Positions 51,164 to 59,244 of a stretch of DNA of 64,000 bases are shown here, piece by piece; the stretch's first letter is position 1; every line of letters starts with the position of its first letter. Under the pieces are notes generated by a model that did no database searches, had not been told where the DNA came from, and saw nothing but the letters and a program-made list of their open reading frames with translations. The position numbers and the translations under genes are program-made. Origin of the DNA: Streptococcus infantis (GTDB lineage: Bacteria; Bacillota; Bacilli; Lactobacillales; Streptococcaceae); NCBI RefSeq assembly GCF_021497965.1, contig NZ_CP046525.1, positions 1,488,001 to 1,552,000 on the forward strand, read 5' to 3'.

Positions 51164-51364
51164 TTACTTTTTAATCATACTTTCTATCCCTTTGAAAAGA
51201 ATTTCTGAAATAGCTTCTGGATAGCCTTCATAGCCATTCTGTTCTGAAAGGGCATCAATGACATTTCTAATTTGACCATCCAATATAATGGTTACAGCAG
51301 GAACCAGTTCATCTGGACCTTCTTTTTTAAACATCTCTTGCATAATTGATACTTTGTTACTCAT
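51164..51364 (-). CDS. hypothetical 66-residue protein
   Basis: Starts MSNKVSIMQEMFKKEGPDEL after TTGGAGCAAAT. Small, soluble, acidic, with predicted helices and the stretch VTIILDGQIRNVIDALSEQN. No family recognised. It follows the PoNi-like gene by 48 bp on the same strand and precedes rsuA's promoter; it may belong to the accessory patch. Confidence 0.65.
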   Translation of the reverse strand: MSNKVSIMQEMFKKEGPDELVPAVTIILDGQIRNVIDALSEQNGYEGYPEAISEILFKGIESMIKK

Positions 51365-51412
51365 ATTTGCTCCAATCTTTTTTTAAATTTAATCAATAAC
51401 ACTCTACGAGAC

Positions 51413-52162
51413 TTATTCTTCCGTCTCACCATCCGCAACCAAATCATATGGAAAATACGGAACACTTTCCAATTCCTTGTAATCCAAGTCCTTAAGCTTG
51501 CAGAGAGCTCCCGACTCAAAGGACCAGTAGCCCACATGATTTTTTACATTCTGCTGATGTAAATCATACCAAGCAGCGTCCCTGTTTCCTTGATACCATT
51601 TCTTAGTCAAATATTCTTTTAACAATTTTAGTGCCTGTTCAGAATTATCTTCTTCAATGATTTTCCGAGTAAAACCATAGGGTCTTGGAAAATTATAGTT
51701 CAACCGAATCTCCCACTCAGGATGACGAGCTTGAATCAGGTAATCAATCAAACAATCCTCTGGATTGTCCTTCTTGACCAAGTCTACTAACTGATTAAAA
51801 GTCTCTTCATCAATGTTTAAAAGAATCCCAATAGAAAGCGCCCATAGCATTTGTTCGTATCCCCATTCCTTACGCCAAATTGGTATTAGAAACGATACAA
51901 ATGAGATGTATTCCTCTTTAAATGCTGACAAAGAGGCTCCGCTAGAATAAGTTGCTAATAAAATGTCTCTCTGATAAGACAAAATAGTAGCTAAAGTTGA
52001 CTTATAAACTTCTATCGTTGGCTTTTTATAGTTTTCTATACCACTCTCTAAATCACTTTGAAGTTTTCGTAATTTTTCTTGAAAATACAGTAAGGCTTCT
52101 CGATTTGATATTAAGCCATCTTTATAATTCTCTTCTGTACTTAAAGTATCGCGTAAACCCAT
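51413..52162 (-). CDS. PoNi-type immunity protein (DUF1910/DUF1911)
   Basis: 249 residues. The N-terminal helical part (LISNREALLYFQEKL..., about 1-120) fits DUF1910 and the C-terminal part with HPEWEIRLNYNFPRPYG and YWSFESGALCKLKDLD fits DUF1911. These two domains make up immunity proteins to PoNe nuclease toxins delivered by contact-dependent or type VII systems. No toxin or LXG gene is in the window, so this is an orphan immunity gene. Ribosome site AAAGGAG. Its last residues (YFPYDLVADGE) recur in a remnant at 52723. Confidence 0.85.
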   Translation of the reverse strand: MGLRDTLSTEENYKDGLISNREALLYFQEKLRKLQSDLESGIENYKKPTIEVYKSTLATILSYQRDILLATYSSGASLSAFKEEYISFVSFLIPIWRKEWGYEQMLWALSIGILLNIDEETFNQLVDLVKKDNPEDCLIDYLIQARHPEWEIRLNYNFPRPYGFTRKIIEEDNSEQALKLLKEYLTKKWYQGNRDAAWYDLHQQNVKNHVGYWSFESGALCKLKDLDYKELESVPYFPYDLVADGETEE

Positions 52163-52221
52163 TTTATATCTCCTTTAAAAACGATTCGTTAAGTCAATCT
52201 AAGATCTCAAGCGATTTTGTT

Positions 52222-52701
52222 CTACTTCAAAGTCATGTCTCGTTTTGATAAATCAACACCCCACTTCTTTGCTCTCTCAAAATCCGCGTCAGTCGGTTCT
52301 AATTTTTCATCGATAATATGGCCAGCCTCATCGTACTCAATATAATTTACTCTTGCCCCAAGAACACAATATTCCTGTGATTTTAATGCGCCGTTTTCAT
52401 AGTATTTCTTTTGAAGCCCATCAGCTGCACCGCAATCTTGAGGATTGATGCTTTCAATATTTCCATTAGGATAAAACCATACATTCATTCCATGACGGAA
52501 CCCATCTTTAATATAACCATAATACTCTAATTTACCATCTGGGTATAAATCATAAGCTAAACCTGTATATGGAACTTCTTCTCCAGATTCATTCTCAGAA
52601 ACAATCTGCTCACAATACCATCCACCCCAATCAAGCTCTTCTTCAAAACAAACACCATTTTGAAGCACTTCTTCTTTTGTTAAAATCTTATCTACCATCA
52701 T
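52222..52701 (-). CDS. MORN-like repeat protein (YwqK-type antitoxin-like)
   Basis: 159 residues. Three imperfect repeats of the Y-x-x-G-x-x pattern (YDLYPDGKLEYYGYIKDG, WFYPNGNIES, KYYENGALKSQEYC) form a beta-repeat like MORN/YwqK proteins, annotated as antitoxin- or immunity-like in other genomes. Soluble, acidic, no signal peptide. It sits between the PoNi gene and a remnant of another. Start could be either of two adjacent ATGs. Function is inferred from context. Confidence 0.65.
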   Translation of the reverse strand: MMVDKILTKEEVLQNGVCFEEELDWGGWYCEQIVSENESGEEVPYTGLAYDLYPDGKLEYYGYIKDGFRHGMNVWFYPNGNIESINPQDCGAADGLQKKYYENGALKSQEYCVLGARVNYIEYDEAGHIIDEKLEPTDADFERAKKWGVDLSKRDMTLK

Positions 52702-52722
52702 TCTTCAACTTTAGAGTTTATT

Positions 52723-52786
52723 TTATAGTATTCCTTCCACAACCAAATCACATGGAACATACGAAAGGTCTTCGCTAGTTAATCGT
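52723..52786 (-). pseudogene. 3' remnant of a second PoNi-type gene
   Basis: On the minus strand the last codons read EDLSYVPCDLVVEGIL then stop, parallel to LESVPYFPYDLVADGE at the end of the intact gene at 51413. DNA identity is visible too (CAACCAAATCA-ATGGAA-ATACG in both). The upstream part is replaced by the membrane protein gene, whose stop falls inside it. Confidence 0.6.
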
Positions 52787-53335
52787 TAACCAAATTAGTT
52801 TTTTAATCACTTTATTCCTCCTATGGACATTATTTACCACACAGATGTAAAGAATGAACAAGAGAACAGAATAAATCAGCAATCCTAAAAACTTTGCATA
52901 GATCAGGTAAGCTATCACGGAGCCTATCAAACTGACACTACTAATACAGATAAATAAGAAAGCAAGAGTTCCATTTTTCTTTGCTATTTCTAAAAACTCT
53001 GAGTACTCAAGGTCCGTAAACAATGCCGGATATAAGTCCAAGTCTTTGTCATAATAGTCAACTACAAATTTCCCTATGAGCAAGGAAAGATAGGAACATA
53101 GAATGAAGCTAGAATATTTGATAGTAGGTATATCAAAAATGGTTAAACCATTCAACAATCTAACAATGGGGAGAGATAGCAAAGTGAGTCCAAGAGTGTA
53201 GTATTGTTGATTCTTAGAGTTTTTTTCGAGAATTGAAAAGTAAAGTCTCTTTCCCTTTAAGTCATAATAGACTATTTTGTTTTTATACAATCCTAGATTA
53301 ACTAGCTTCCTATTGTTCTTGATTCTTTTAGTCAT
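52775..53335 (-). CDS. unrecognised membrane protein in the immunity patch
   Basis: 186 residues. A basic N-terminus (MTKRIKNNRKLV) leads to LGLYKNKIVYYDLKGKRL, then four helices (about 46-64, 73-90, 124-141, 146-168) and a basic tail. Layout is like the protein at 2496-3179 and like DUF443 tandem five-TM proteins, some of which protect against membrane-acting toxins. No sequence-level proof. Its 3' end overlaps the PoNi remnant, so it may have been inserted there by recombination. Confidence 0.6.
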   Translation of the reverse strand: MTKRIKNNRKLVNLGLYKNKIVYYDLKGKRLYFSILEKNSKNQQYYTLGLTLLSLPIVRLLNGLTIFDIPTIKYSSFILCSYLSLLIGKFVVDYYDKDLDLYPALFTDLEYSEFLEIAKKNGTLAFLFICISSVSLIGSVIAYLIYAKFLGLLIYSVLLFILYICVVNNVHRRNKVIKKLIWLTIN

Positions 53336-53493
53336 CGTTCAACATCTCTTTCTCAGCCCACTGGACTTCCATTTACTCTATTCTCAGAAAATCTCTAGCC
53401 TTACTTCTTATACTAGAGAAATCTTTGACCTTTGTCAACATTTCGCAGGTGTCGACCTTTGATAAACACCATCATCACCTCAAGTTAGCAACA

Positions 53494-53586
53494 AAAAAAG
53501 CCGCCTGATTGGGCGACTTAATTTTTTTATAGGGAGATTATTATGAAAAAGTTTTAGGAGTATAAGTTAAGTTCTTCTTAACTTAT
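53494..53586 (-). ncRNA. cia-dependent small RNA (csRNA), first copy
   Basis: About 93 nt. It starts near 53586 behind a CiaR promoter and ends in a GTCGCCCAATCAGGCGGC hairpin plus seven U. The central single-stranded part reads CUUUUUCAUAAUAAUCUCCC (53532-53551), complementary to a ribosome site plus start codon (GGGAGAUUAUUAUGAAAAAG), the hallmark of streptococcal csRNAs, which block translation of targets such as competence genes. A further stem (AAGTTAAGAAGAACTTAACTT) lies at its 5' end. Which ccn gene it is cannot be fixed without alignment. Confidence 0.85.
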
Positions 53587-53592
53587 GAGATA

Positions 53593-53625
53593 AGTATACA
53601 GCTCCTATCTTAAAGTTTCCTTAAG
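53593..53625 (-). promoter_or_regulatory. CiaR-activated promoter of the first csRNA
   Basis: Minus strand CTTAAG-GAAAC-TTTAAG (53625-53609), then 10 nt, then the -10 TATACT (53598-53593). This is the standard spacing for CiaR activation. The site overlaps the last codons of the gene ending at 53621. Confidence 0.85.
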
Positions 53626-54193
53626 TATTTTTAAATGTGAGATTTTTCCATTTTTCTCGCCAATTTTTCTTGGATAAACGCTTTTGATAGAGCTTCATTC
53701 GTTCTTGATTTTCTAAAAAATGAGGAGTCGGACAAACCTGAAAGTTCAAAATATCCTCCAAACCATAAGGCGCAAAGAGCTCTAAAGTTGCGTCAGCTTG
53801 CAAGCGAAGTCCTACTGCCGTACAACGTTCAGGATATTTACTCATGGCATCGCAGGAATTTCTATACGGTTCCGTATGGGGATTATGTTGGTGCATATAG
53901 ACCTGATTTTTCAATTCCCATTGATACTGAGGAAAGTCCTCTCTCAGCTTGCTCTCTAGAGCTAGCGTTTCTTCGTAACTCACCTCTGGGTCAAAGAAAA
54001 TGACGTCCACATCCGTTTCACGGTCAAAGGCTGGCTTATCTGATAAGAGATTCCAGATAAAATTTCGTACCGAGCCAGCTGCCAACCAGGAATCTTTCAA
54101 CTCCAAGTCACGGATGATGGTCAGAATAGCCATCATATCAGGATTTTCTTTGAAAGATTCTAAGATTTCAGCCTTATTTTTCAATGTATTCAT
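53621..54193 (-). CDS. nucleotidyltransferase family protein (DUF925 type)
   Basis: 190 residues. [14 protein letters not shown] and [12 protein letters not shown] supply the GS and D-x-D motifs of nucleotidyltransferase folds, with the family's C-terminal [12 protein letters not shown] block. Substrate unknown. Its start lies inside the 3' end of ruvB (20-bp overlap), so translation is probably coupled. Its last five bases are part of the CiaR site of the csRNA downstream. Confidence 0.88.
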   Translation of the reverse strand: MNTLKNKAEILESFKENPDMMAILTIIRDLELKDSWLAAGSVRNFIWNLLSDKPAFDRETDVDVIFFDPEVSYEETLALESKLREDFPQYQWELKNQVYMHQHNPHTEPYRNSCDAMSKYPERCTAVGLRLQADATLELFAPYGLEDILNFQVCPTPHFLENQERMKLYQKRLSKKNWREKWKNLTFKNT

Positions 54194-55172
54194 ACCCTAA
54201 ATGTTCATAAGCCTTGGCTGTCGCGACCCGTCCTGAACGAGTTCGCATGATAAAGCCTTTCTGAATCAGGTAAGGTTCGTACATATCCTCAACCGTCTCA
54301 CGCTCTTCAGCGATATTAACGGAAAGGGTACCTAGACCGACAGGACCGCCACCGTACATCTCAATCATGGTGCGAAGAATTTTCTGGTCTACATAGTCCA
54401 AACCTTCATGGTCTACATCCAACATGGTCAAAGCCTTATCTGTAATCACATCATCAATCAAGCCATCGCCCATAATCTGCGCAAAGTCGCGCACGCGCTT
54501 GAGGAGACGATTGGCGATACGAGGAGTCCCACGACTACGGAGAGCCAACTCAGCAGCGGCTTCATGAGTGATTTCCATCTCAAAGATATCTGCCGTCCGC
54601 TCGACAATCTCTGTCAAGTCATCCTGGGTATAGTATTCCATGTGGCCTGTAATTCCAAAACGGGCACGAAGAGGATTTGAAAGCATCCCTGCTCGTGTTG
54701 TCGCACCAATCAAGGTAAAAGGAGGCAAGTCTAGATGAACACTACGGCTAGCTTCCCCTGCACCAATCATGATGTCGATGTAGAAATCTTCCATAGCACT
54801 GTAAAGCACCTCTTCTACTGACATAGGCAAGCGATGAATCTCGTCGATAAAGAGAACATCTCCTGGCTCCAAGTCATTCAAAATCGCTACCAAATCACCA
54901 GCTTTTTCGATAACGGGACCAGACGTCTGTTTGAGATTGACTCCCAATTCATTGGCAATGACAAAGGCCATGGTCGTTTTCCCGAGACCTGGAGGGCCAA
55001 ACAAAAGAACATGATCCAGCGCCTCATCACGCATTTTTGCTGCCTCGATAAAGATTTGAAGCTGATCTTTGACCTTGTCCTGACCGATATATTCACGTAA
55101 ATATTGGGGACGGAGGGTACGTTCTACCAACTCTTCATCACCCATGATTTCATTATCTAAAATTCTACTCAT
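54174..55172 (-). CDS. ruvB: Holliday junction branch-migration helicase RuvB
   Basis: 332 residues. Walker [10 protein letters not shown], Walker B FIDEIHRL, sensor ATTRAGML and the winged-helix C-terminus (GYIQR-type end replaced by [20 protein letters not shown]) identify RuvB, which drives branch migration with RuvA. Directly before the ATG an extended -10 is followed by only AGGAAC, so the transcript is predicted leaderless. Confidence 0.98.
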   Translation of the reverse strand: MSRILDNEIMGDEELVERTLRPQYLREYIGQDKVKDQLQIFIEAAKMRDEALDHVLLFGPPGLGKTTMAFVIANELGVNLKQTSGPVIEKAGDLVAILNDLEPGDVLFIDEIHRLPMSVEEVLYSAMEDFYIDIMIGAGEASRSVHLDLPPFTLIGATTRAGMLSNPLRARFGITGHMEYYTQDDLTEIVERTADIFEMEITHEAAAELALRSRGTPRIANRLLKRVRDFAQIMGDGLIDDVITDKALTMLDVDHEGLDYVDQKILRTMIEMYGGGPVGLGTLSVNIAEERETVEDMYEPYLIQKGFIMRTRSGRVATAKAYEHLGYEYIEK

Positions 55173-55178
55173 GTTCCT

Positions 55179-55187
55179 ATTATAGCA
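55179..55187 (-). promoter_or_regulatory. extended -10 promoter six bases before ruvB ATG
   Basis: Minus strand TGCTATAAT, then AGGAAC, then ATG. The AGGA is only two bases from the start codon, too close for a normal ribosome site. Confidence 0.6.
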
Positions 55188-55204
55188 AAAATCCAGCCTA
55201 CAAA

Positions 55205-55304
55205 CAAAAAAGCCACCGAATTTGGTGACTTCTTTAGGGAGATTATTATGAAAAAGAAAAGTTTAGGATTTCTATTAAATAAAGTTAGGAGGTCTTTACT
55301 TAAT
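55205..55304 (-). ncRNA. cia-dependent small RNA (csRNA), second copy
   Basis: About 100 nt from a start near 55304 to a hairpin AGTCACCAAATTCGGTGGCT with a U-run at 55205-55210. It shares with the first copy the unpaired CUUUUUCAUAAUAAUCUCCC (55237-55256) and adds a second anti-ribosome-site stretch (GACCUCCUAACUUU). It lies between the acetyltransferase gene and ruvB. On the opposite strand this gives the appearance of a tiny open frame, which I do not believe. Confidence 0.85.
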
Positions 55305-55310
55305 GATTAC

Positions 55311-55343
55311 ATGATACATGAGTAAACTTAAAGTTAACTTAAG
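55311..55343 (-). promoter_or_regulatory. CiaR-activated promoter of the second csRNA
   Basis: Minus strand CTTAAG-TTAAC-TTTAAG (55343-55327), 10 nt, then -10 TATCAT (55316-55311). Confidence 0.85.
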
Positions 55344-55352
55344 ATAAAAAAA

Positions 55353-55775
55353 TTATTTTAATTTTTTTCGATCCACCCAAATCATTCCTGTACAATCGTA
55401 AGTAGATAAGGTTTCAAACCCCAGAGAACGATAGAATCCCAAAGTTTTTTCTGTCTCTTCGGTCGCTAGTTGTACTTGATAAGCATCTTTATAATCGGCT
55501 AGAGCTTGCTTCATCAAGGCGCTACCAATCCCTTGGCGTTGATAGCTAGGCAAAACAATCAAATCCTGGACAAAAACGGATGAAAATCCGTCTCCAACCA
55601 AACGCACTAAACCAACGATTTTCTCACCATCACGTGCAAGATAAGTCGCTAGCGAATGAGACAAGGCCTGCTCCAACATCTGTGGCTGATTGGTATAATT
55701 TGTCCACCCAACTGCCTGGTAGAGCGGTAAAACGTCATCAATTGAAACAGATGTTTCTTTTGTAATCTTAATCAT
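55353..55775 (-). CDS. GNAT-family N-acetyltransferase
   Basis: 140 residues from MIKITKETSVSIDDVL; AGGAAGG lies six bases upstream, whereas a longer start overlaps the previous gene. Acetyl-CoA-binding motif VLPSYQRQGIGSALM is clear, with FYRSLGFE near the end. Substrate unknown. It overlaps or abuts the GNAT gene upstream and is co-transcribed with it. Confidence 0.9.
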   Translation of the reverse strand: MIKITKETSVSIDDVLPLYQAVGWTNYTNQPQMLEQALSHSLATYLARDGEKIVGLVRLVGDGFSSVFVQDLIVLPSYQRQGIGSALMKQALADYKDAYQVQLATEETEKTLGFYRSLGFETLSTYDCTGMIWVDRKKLK

Positions 55776-55786
55776 ATCAAACCTTC

Positions 55787-56479
55787 CTAACATTCCCGTA
55801 GAGATTTAATCTGTTGTCCATTTTCATCAAAATTTTCTGGGTTCAACCATGCTTCAAAACGAGCCTTAACCCTTGGCCAGTCCTTATCAATCATAGACAT
55901 CCAATCCGTGTCTCGAGTCCTTCCCTTGTAGATAACCGCTTGACGGAAAGTACCTTCGTAGACAAATCCCAAACGTTCTGCTGCTTTTCTAGAAGGGAGA
56001 TTTAGCGCATCACATTTCCACTCATAGCGTCGATAGTTGAGTTCTTCAAAGACATAACGAGCTAGCAAATAGTGGGCCTCTGTTCCCATCCTTGTCTGTT
56101 TGAGAGCCGGAGAAAAGGTCACTGCGCCAACTTCAATGGTGCGATTGGCTTGGTCAATACGCATGAGAGAAAATGTCCCCAGCGCCTTTCCAGTCGCTTT
56201 ATCGATAATCGCATAATAGAAACGATCCTTACGCTCAATCATCTGCTTCAAAGCTACGATTAATTCTTCGAGATTTTCTACTGGTGGTTGAAAGAGATAG
56301 GTCCACATCTCTCGAGGTGATTCTGGGCCATAAACAGCCAGCAAATCCTCCGCATGCTTTTCTACTGATAAAGCTTCGATAATCGTATACTGTCCTTCTA
56401 TCCGTACAAGTGAAGGCAAAACTCCAGGTGTGTCGTCTACAGGTTCACCAATCATCTGACCATATTCATTTACTGGCAT
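55787..56479 (-). CDS. RimJ/RimL-like GNAT acetyltransferase
   Basis: 230 residues. The long RimJ/L-type GNAT fold is shown by GTFSLMRIDQANRTIEVGAV, MGTEAHYLLARYVFEELNYRR and the CDALNLPSRKAAERLGFVYEG block. Such enzymes acetylate protein N-termini or small amines. N-terminal MPVNEYGQMIGEPVDD is typical of the group. Ribosome site AAGGAG. First of two GNAT genes downstream of leuS. Confidence 0.92.
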   Translation of the reverse strand: MPVNEYGQMIGEPVDDTPGVLPSLVRIEGQYTIIEALSVEKHAEDLLAVYGPESPREMWTYLFQPPVENLEELIVALKQMIERKDRFYYAIIDKATGKALGTFSLMRIDQANRTIEVGAVTFSPALKQTRMGTEAHYLLARYVFEELNYRRYEWKCDALNLPSRKAAERLGFVYEGTFRQAVIYKGRTRDTDWMSMIDKDWPRVKARFEAWLNPENFDENGQQIKSLREC

Positions 56480-56552
56480 AGCTTTCTCCTTGTCCTACTC
56501 TTTATAAGTTTAAAGATGTGAATAGTATATCACATATCCGTACTAAGCTTCC

Positions 56553-56584
56553 AAAAAGTCTCCAAAGTAAAACTTTGAAGACTT
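56553..56584 (-). terminator. terminator of leuS
   Basis: AAGTCTTCAAAGTTTTACTT pairs into TGGAGACTTTTT on the minus strand, beyond the leuS stop. Confidence 0.75.
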
Positions 56585-56592
56585 ATCATTTT

Positions 56593-59094
56593 TTATTTCA
56601 CAACGATATTAACGAGCTTGTTCGGTACCGCAATCACCTTAACGATTTCCTTGCCGTCAATTTCTGCCTTAACTTTTTCGTCAGCTAGAGCGATTTCTTG
56701 CAATTCTTCGCGTGAAAGGTCTTTCGCAACCATGAGTTTAGCACGGACTTTACCTTTGATTTGAACGACGATTTCGATTTCGTCTTCAACCAATTTGCTT
56801 TCGTCCCATGTTGGCCAAGCTACGTAAGTGATTGACTCACCTGTTGCTGCGACTGTTTGCCAGAGTTCTTCTGCCAAGTGAGGCGCAAATGGGGCAATCA
56901 ATTGGATAAAGCCTTTAGCGTAATCCACATAGAGTCTATCTTCCTTGTTAGCCGCATTGACAAAGACCATGAGTTGAGCAATGGCTGTGTTGAATTTCAT
57001 AGACTCGATTTGCTCTGTGACAGATTTAACGGTTTCATTGTAAACCTTGTCTAGAGCGCCATTGTTTTCCGCAACAATTTCTTTACTTGTAATCAAACGG
57101 TACACACGGTCAAGGAATTTACGGCTTCCTTCCAGACCTTCTTCAGACCAAGCGATGGAAGCATCGAGTGGTCCCATGAACATTTCATAGACACGAAGGG
57201 TATCGGCACCGTATTGTTCCACTACGTCGTCTGGATTGACAACGTTCTTGAGGGATTTAGACATCTTAGCTGGTGCTTGCTCCAACTCTTCTCCTGTTTC
57301 CACATGGAAGAAGGAACCATCACGTTTTTCAACCTTATCAGTCGCTACAAGAGCACCACGGTGGTCACGGTAGCTTGTTCCTAAGATCATTCCTTGGTTA
57401 AAGAGTTTTTGGAATGGTTCTTTGGTTGGAACAACACCGAGGTCATAGAGGAATTTATGCCAGAAACGAGCGTAAAGCAAGTGAAGCACGGCGTGTTCTG
57501 CACCACCTACGTAGATATCTACTGGCAACCATTGTTTGAGGAGGTCCTCATCAGCCAATTTCTCTGTGTTATGTGGGTCGATATAGCGAAGGTAGTACCA
57601 GCTTGAACCCGCCCATTGTGGCATAGTATTGGTTTCACGACGACCTTTCACTCCATCCTCACGAGTCACTTCAAGCCAGTCTGTCAAATTAGCCAATGGG
57701 CTTTCACCAGTACCTGAAGGGCGGATGTCCTTGGTTACTGGCAAGACAAGTGGCAATTCACTTTCTGGAACGGCTGTTGAAGTCCCATCTTCCCAATGAA
57801 TGATTGGAATTGGTTCACCCCAGTAACGTTGACGGCTAAAGAGCCAGTCACGAAGACGGTAGGTAACCTTTTCTTGACCAAAGCCTTTTTCTTCTAGCCA
57901 AGACACGATTTTAGCAATCGCTTCTTCTTTGTTGAGACCGTTCAAGAAGTCAGAGTTAACGTGAAGGCCATCTTCTGTGTATGCAGCTTCTTCAACATTT
58001 CCACCTTCAAGTACTTCTACGATTGGAAGGCCGAATTGGTTAGCAAATTCCCAGTCACGTTGGTCGTGGGCAGGTACAGCCATAACAGCACCTGTACCAT
58101 AGCTAGCAAGAACATAGTCGGCAATCCAGATTGGAATTTCTTTACCATTGACAGGGTTGATAGCATAAGCACCAGTCCAAACCCCTGTTTTTTCCTTGGC
58201 AAGGTCAGTACGAGCCAAGTCTGATTTGAGGCTGGCTTGGTGTTTGTAGTCCGCTACAGCCTCAGCTTGTTCAGGACTTGTGATGGCATCTACCAAGTCA
58301 TGCTCAGGAGCCAAGACAGTGAAGGTCGCACCAAAAAGGGTGTCAGGGCGAGTGGTAAAAACTGTGAATTCCTTGTCTGTCCCTTTTACCTTGAAAGTTA
58401 CGTTAGCACCTGTTGATTTCCCAATCCAGTTACGTTGCATGTCCTTGATAGATTCTGGCCAATCCAACTCATCCAAGTCATTGAGCAAGCGTTCTGCATA
58501 GGCCGTGATTTTAAGCATCCATTGGCGCATTGGTTTACGAACAACTGGATAGCCACCACGCTCAGAGGTTCCGTCAGGGAGGACTTCTTCGTTGGCGATA
58601 GCTGTTCCTAGTTCCTCAACCCAGTTTACTGGCACTTCTGCTTCATAAGCCAAACCTTTTTCGTAAAGCTTAGTGAAGATCCATTGCGTCCACTTGTAGT
58701 AGTTCGGATCTGTAGTATTGACTTCACGGTCCCAGTCGTAAGAGAATCCAAGCGCATTGATTTGGCGTTTGAAGTTGGCAATGTTTTCCGCTGTGAATTC
58801 TGCTGGGTCATTACCAGTATCCATAGCATATTGCTCTGCAGGCAAACCAAAGGCATCCCATCCCATTGGGTGAAGGACATTGTAGCCTTGCGCACGTTTG
58901 AAACGGCTGAGGATATCAGTCGCTGTGTAACCTTCTGGATGTCCTACGTGAAGACCAGCTCCAGATGGATAAGGGAACATGTCGAGTGCATAAAACTTAG
59001 ATTTTGAAGCATCTGTTCCTGTCTTAAAGGTGTGATGGTCAGCCCAGTACTTTTGCCACTTAGGCTCGATTTCTTTATGATTGTAAAAACTCAT
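56593..59094 (-). CDS. leuS: leucyl-tRNA synthetase
   Basis: 833 residues, full length. Class I motifs: HIGH as LHVGH in [20 protein letters not shown] in [11 protein letters not shown], and an inserted editing domain between about 220 and 420 with [12 protein letters not shown]. Charges tRNA-Leu. Ribosome site GGAGAGACAGC and a conventional leader with TGGTATAAT about 36 bases upstream. Divergent from the sensor kinase gene. Confidence 0.98.
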   Translation of the reverse strand: MSFYNHKEIEPKWQKYWADHHTFKTGTDASKSKFYALDMFPYPSGAGLHVGHPEGYTATDILSRFKRAQGYNVLHPMGWDAFGLPAEQYAMDTGNDPAEFTAENIANFKRQINALGFSYDWDREVNTTDPNYYKWTQWIFTKLYEKGLAYEAEVPVNWVEELGTAIANEEVLPDGTSERGGYPVVRKPMRQWMLKITAYAERLLNDLDELDWPESIKDMQRNWIGKSTGANVTFKVKGTDKEFTVFTTRPDTLFGATFTVLAPEHDLVDAITSPEQAEAVADYKHQASLKSDLARTDLAKEKTGVWTGAYAINPVNGKEIPIWIADYVLASYGTGAVMAVPAHDQRDWEFANQFGLPIVEVLEGGNVEEAAYTEDGLHVNSDFLNGLNKEEAIAKIVSWLEEKGFGQEKVTYRLRDWLFSRQRYWGEPIPIIHWEDGTSTAVPESELPLVLPVTKDIRPSGTGESPLANLTDWLEVTREDGVKGRRETNTMPQWAGSSWYYLRYIDPHNTEKLADEDLLKQWLPVDIYVGGAEHAVLHLLYARFWHKFLYDLGVVPTKEPFQKLFNQGMILGTSYRDHRGALVATDKVEKRDGSFFHVETGEELEQAPAKMSKSLKNVVNPDDVVEQYGADTLRVYEMFMGPLDASIAWSEEGLEGSRKFLDRVYRLITSKEIVAENNGALDKVYNETVKSVTEQIESMKFNTAIAQLMVFVNAANKEDRLYVDYAKGFIQLIAPFAPHLAEELWQTVAATGESITYVAWPTWDESKLVEDEIEIVVQIKGKVRAKLMVAKDLSREELQEIALADEKVKAEIDGKEIVKVIAVPNKLVNIVVK

Positions 59095-59244
59095 GCTGTC
59101 TCTCCAATTTTCGTGATGCTCCTATTATACCATTTTTAGAGGGAATTAGCCTCTTTATTCTTAACTCTTTTCTTTTTTGACCTTGCCTTCCATTTTTAAT
59201 ACTGCTATACTTACTTTAACAGACTCTTCCCAAAGAGGTGAATT

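Noticed and set aside
55249-55326. Plus-strand 25-codon frame beginning ATGAAAAAGAAAAG with GGGAGATT before it
   Set aside because: It is the complement of the csRNA anti-ribosome-site loop; the same pseudo-start in the other copy stops after four codons. The resemblance to a translation start is what the csRNA is expected to show.
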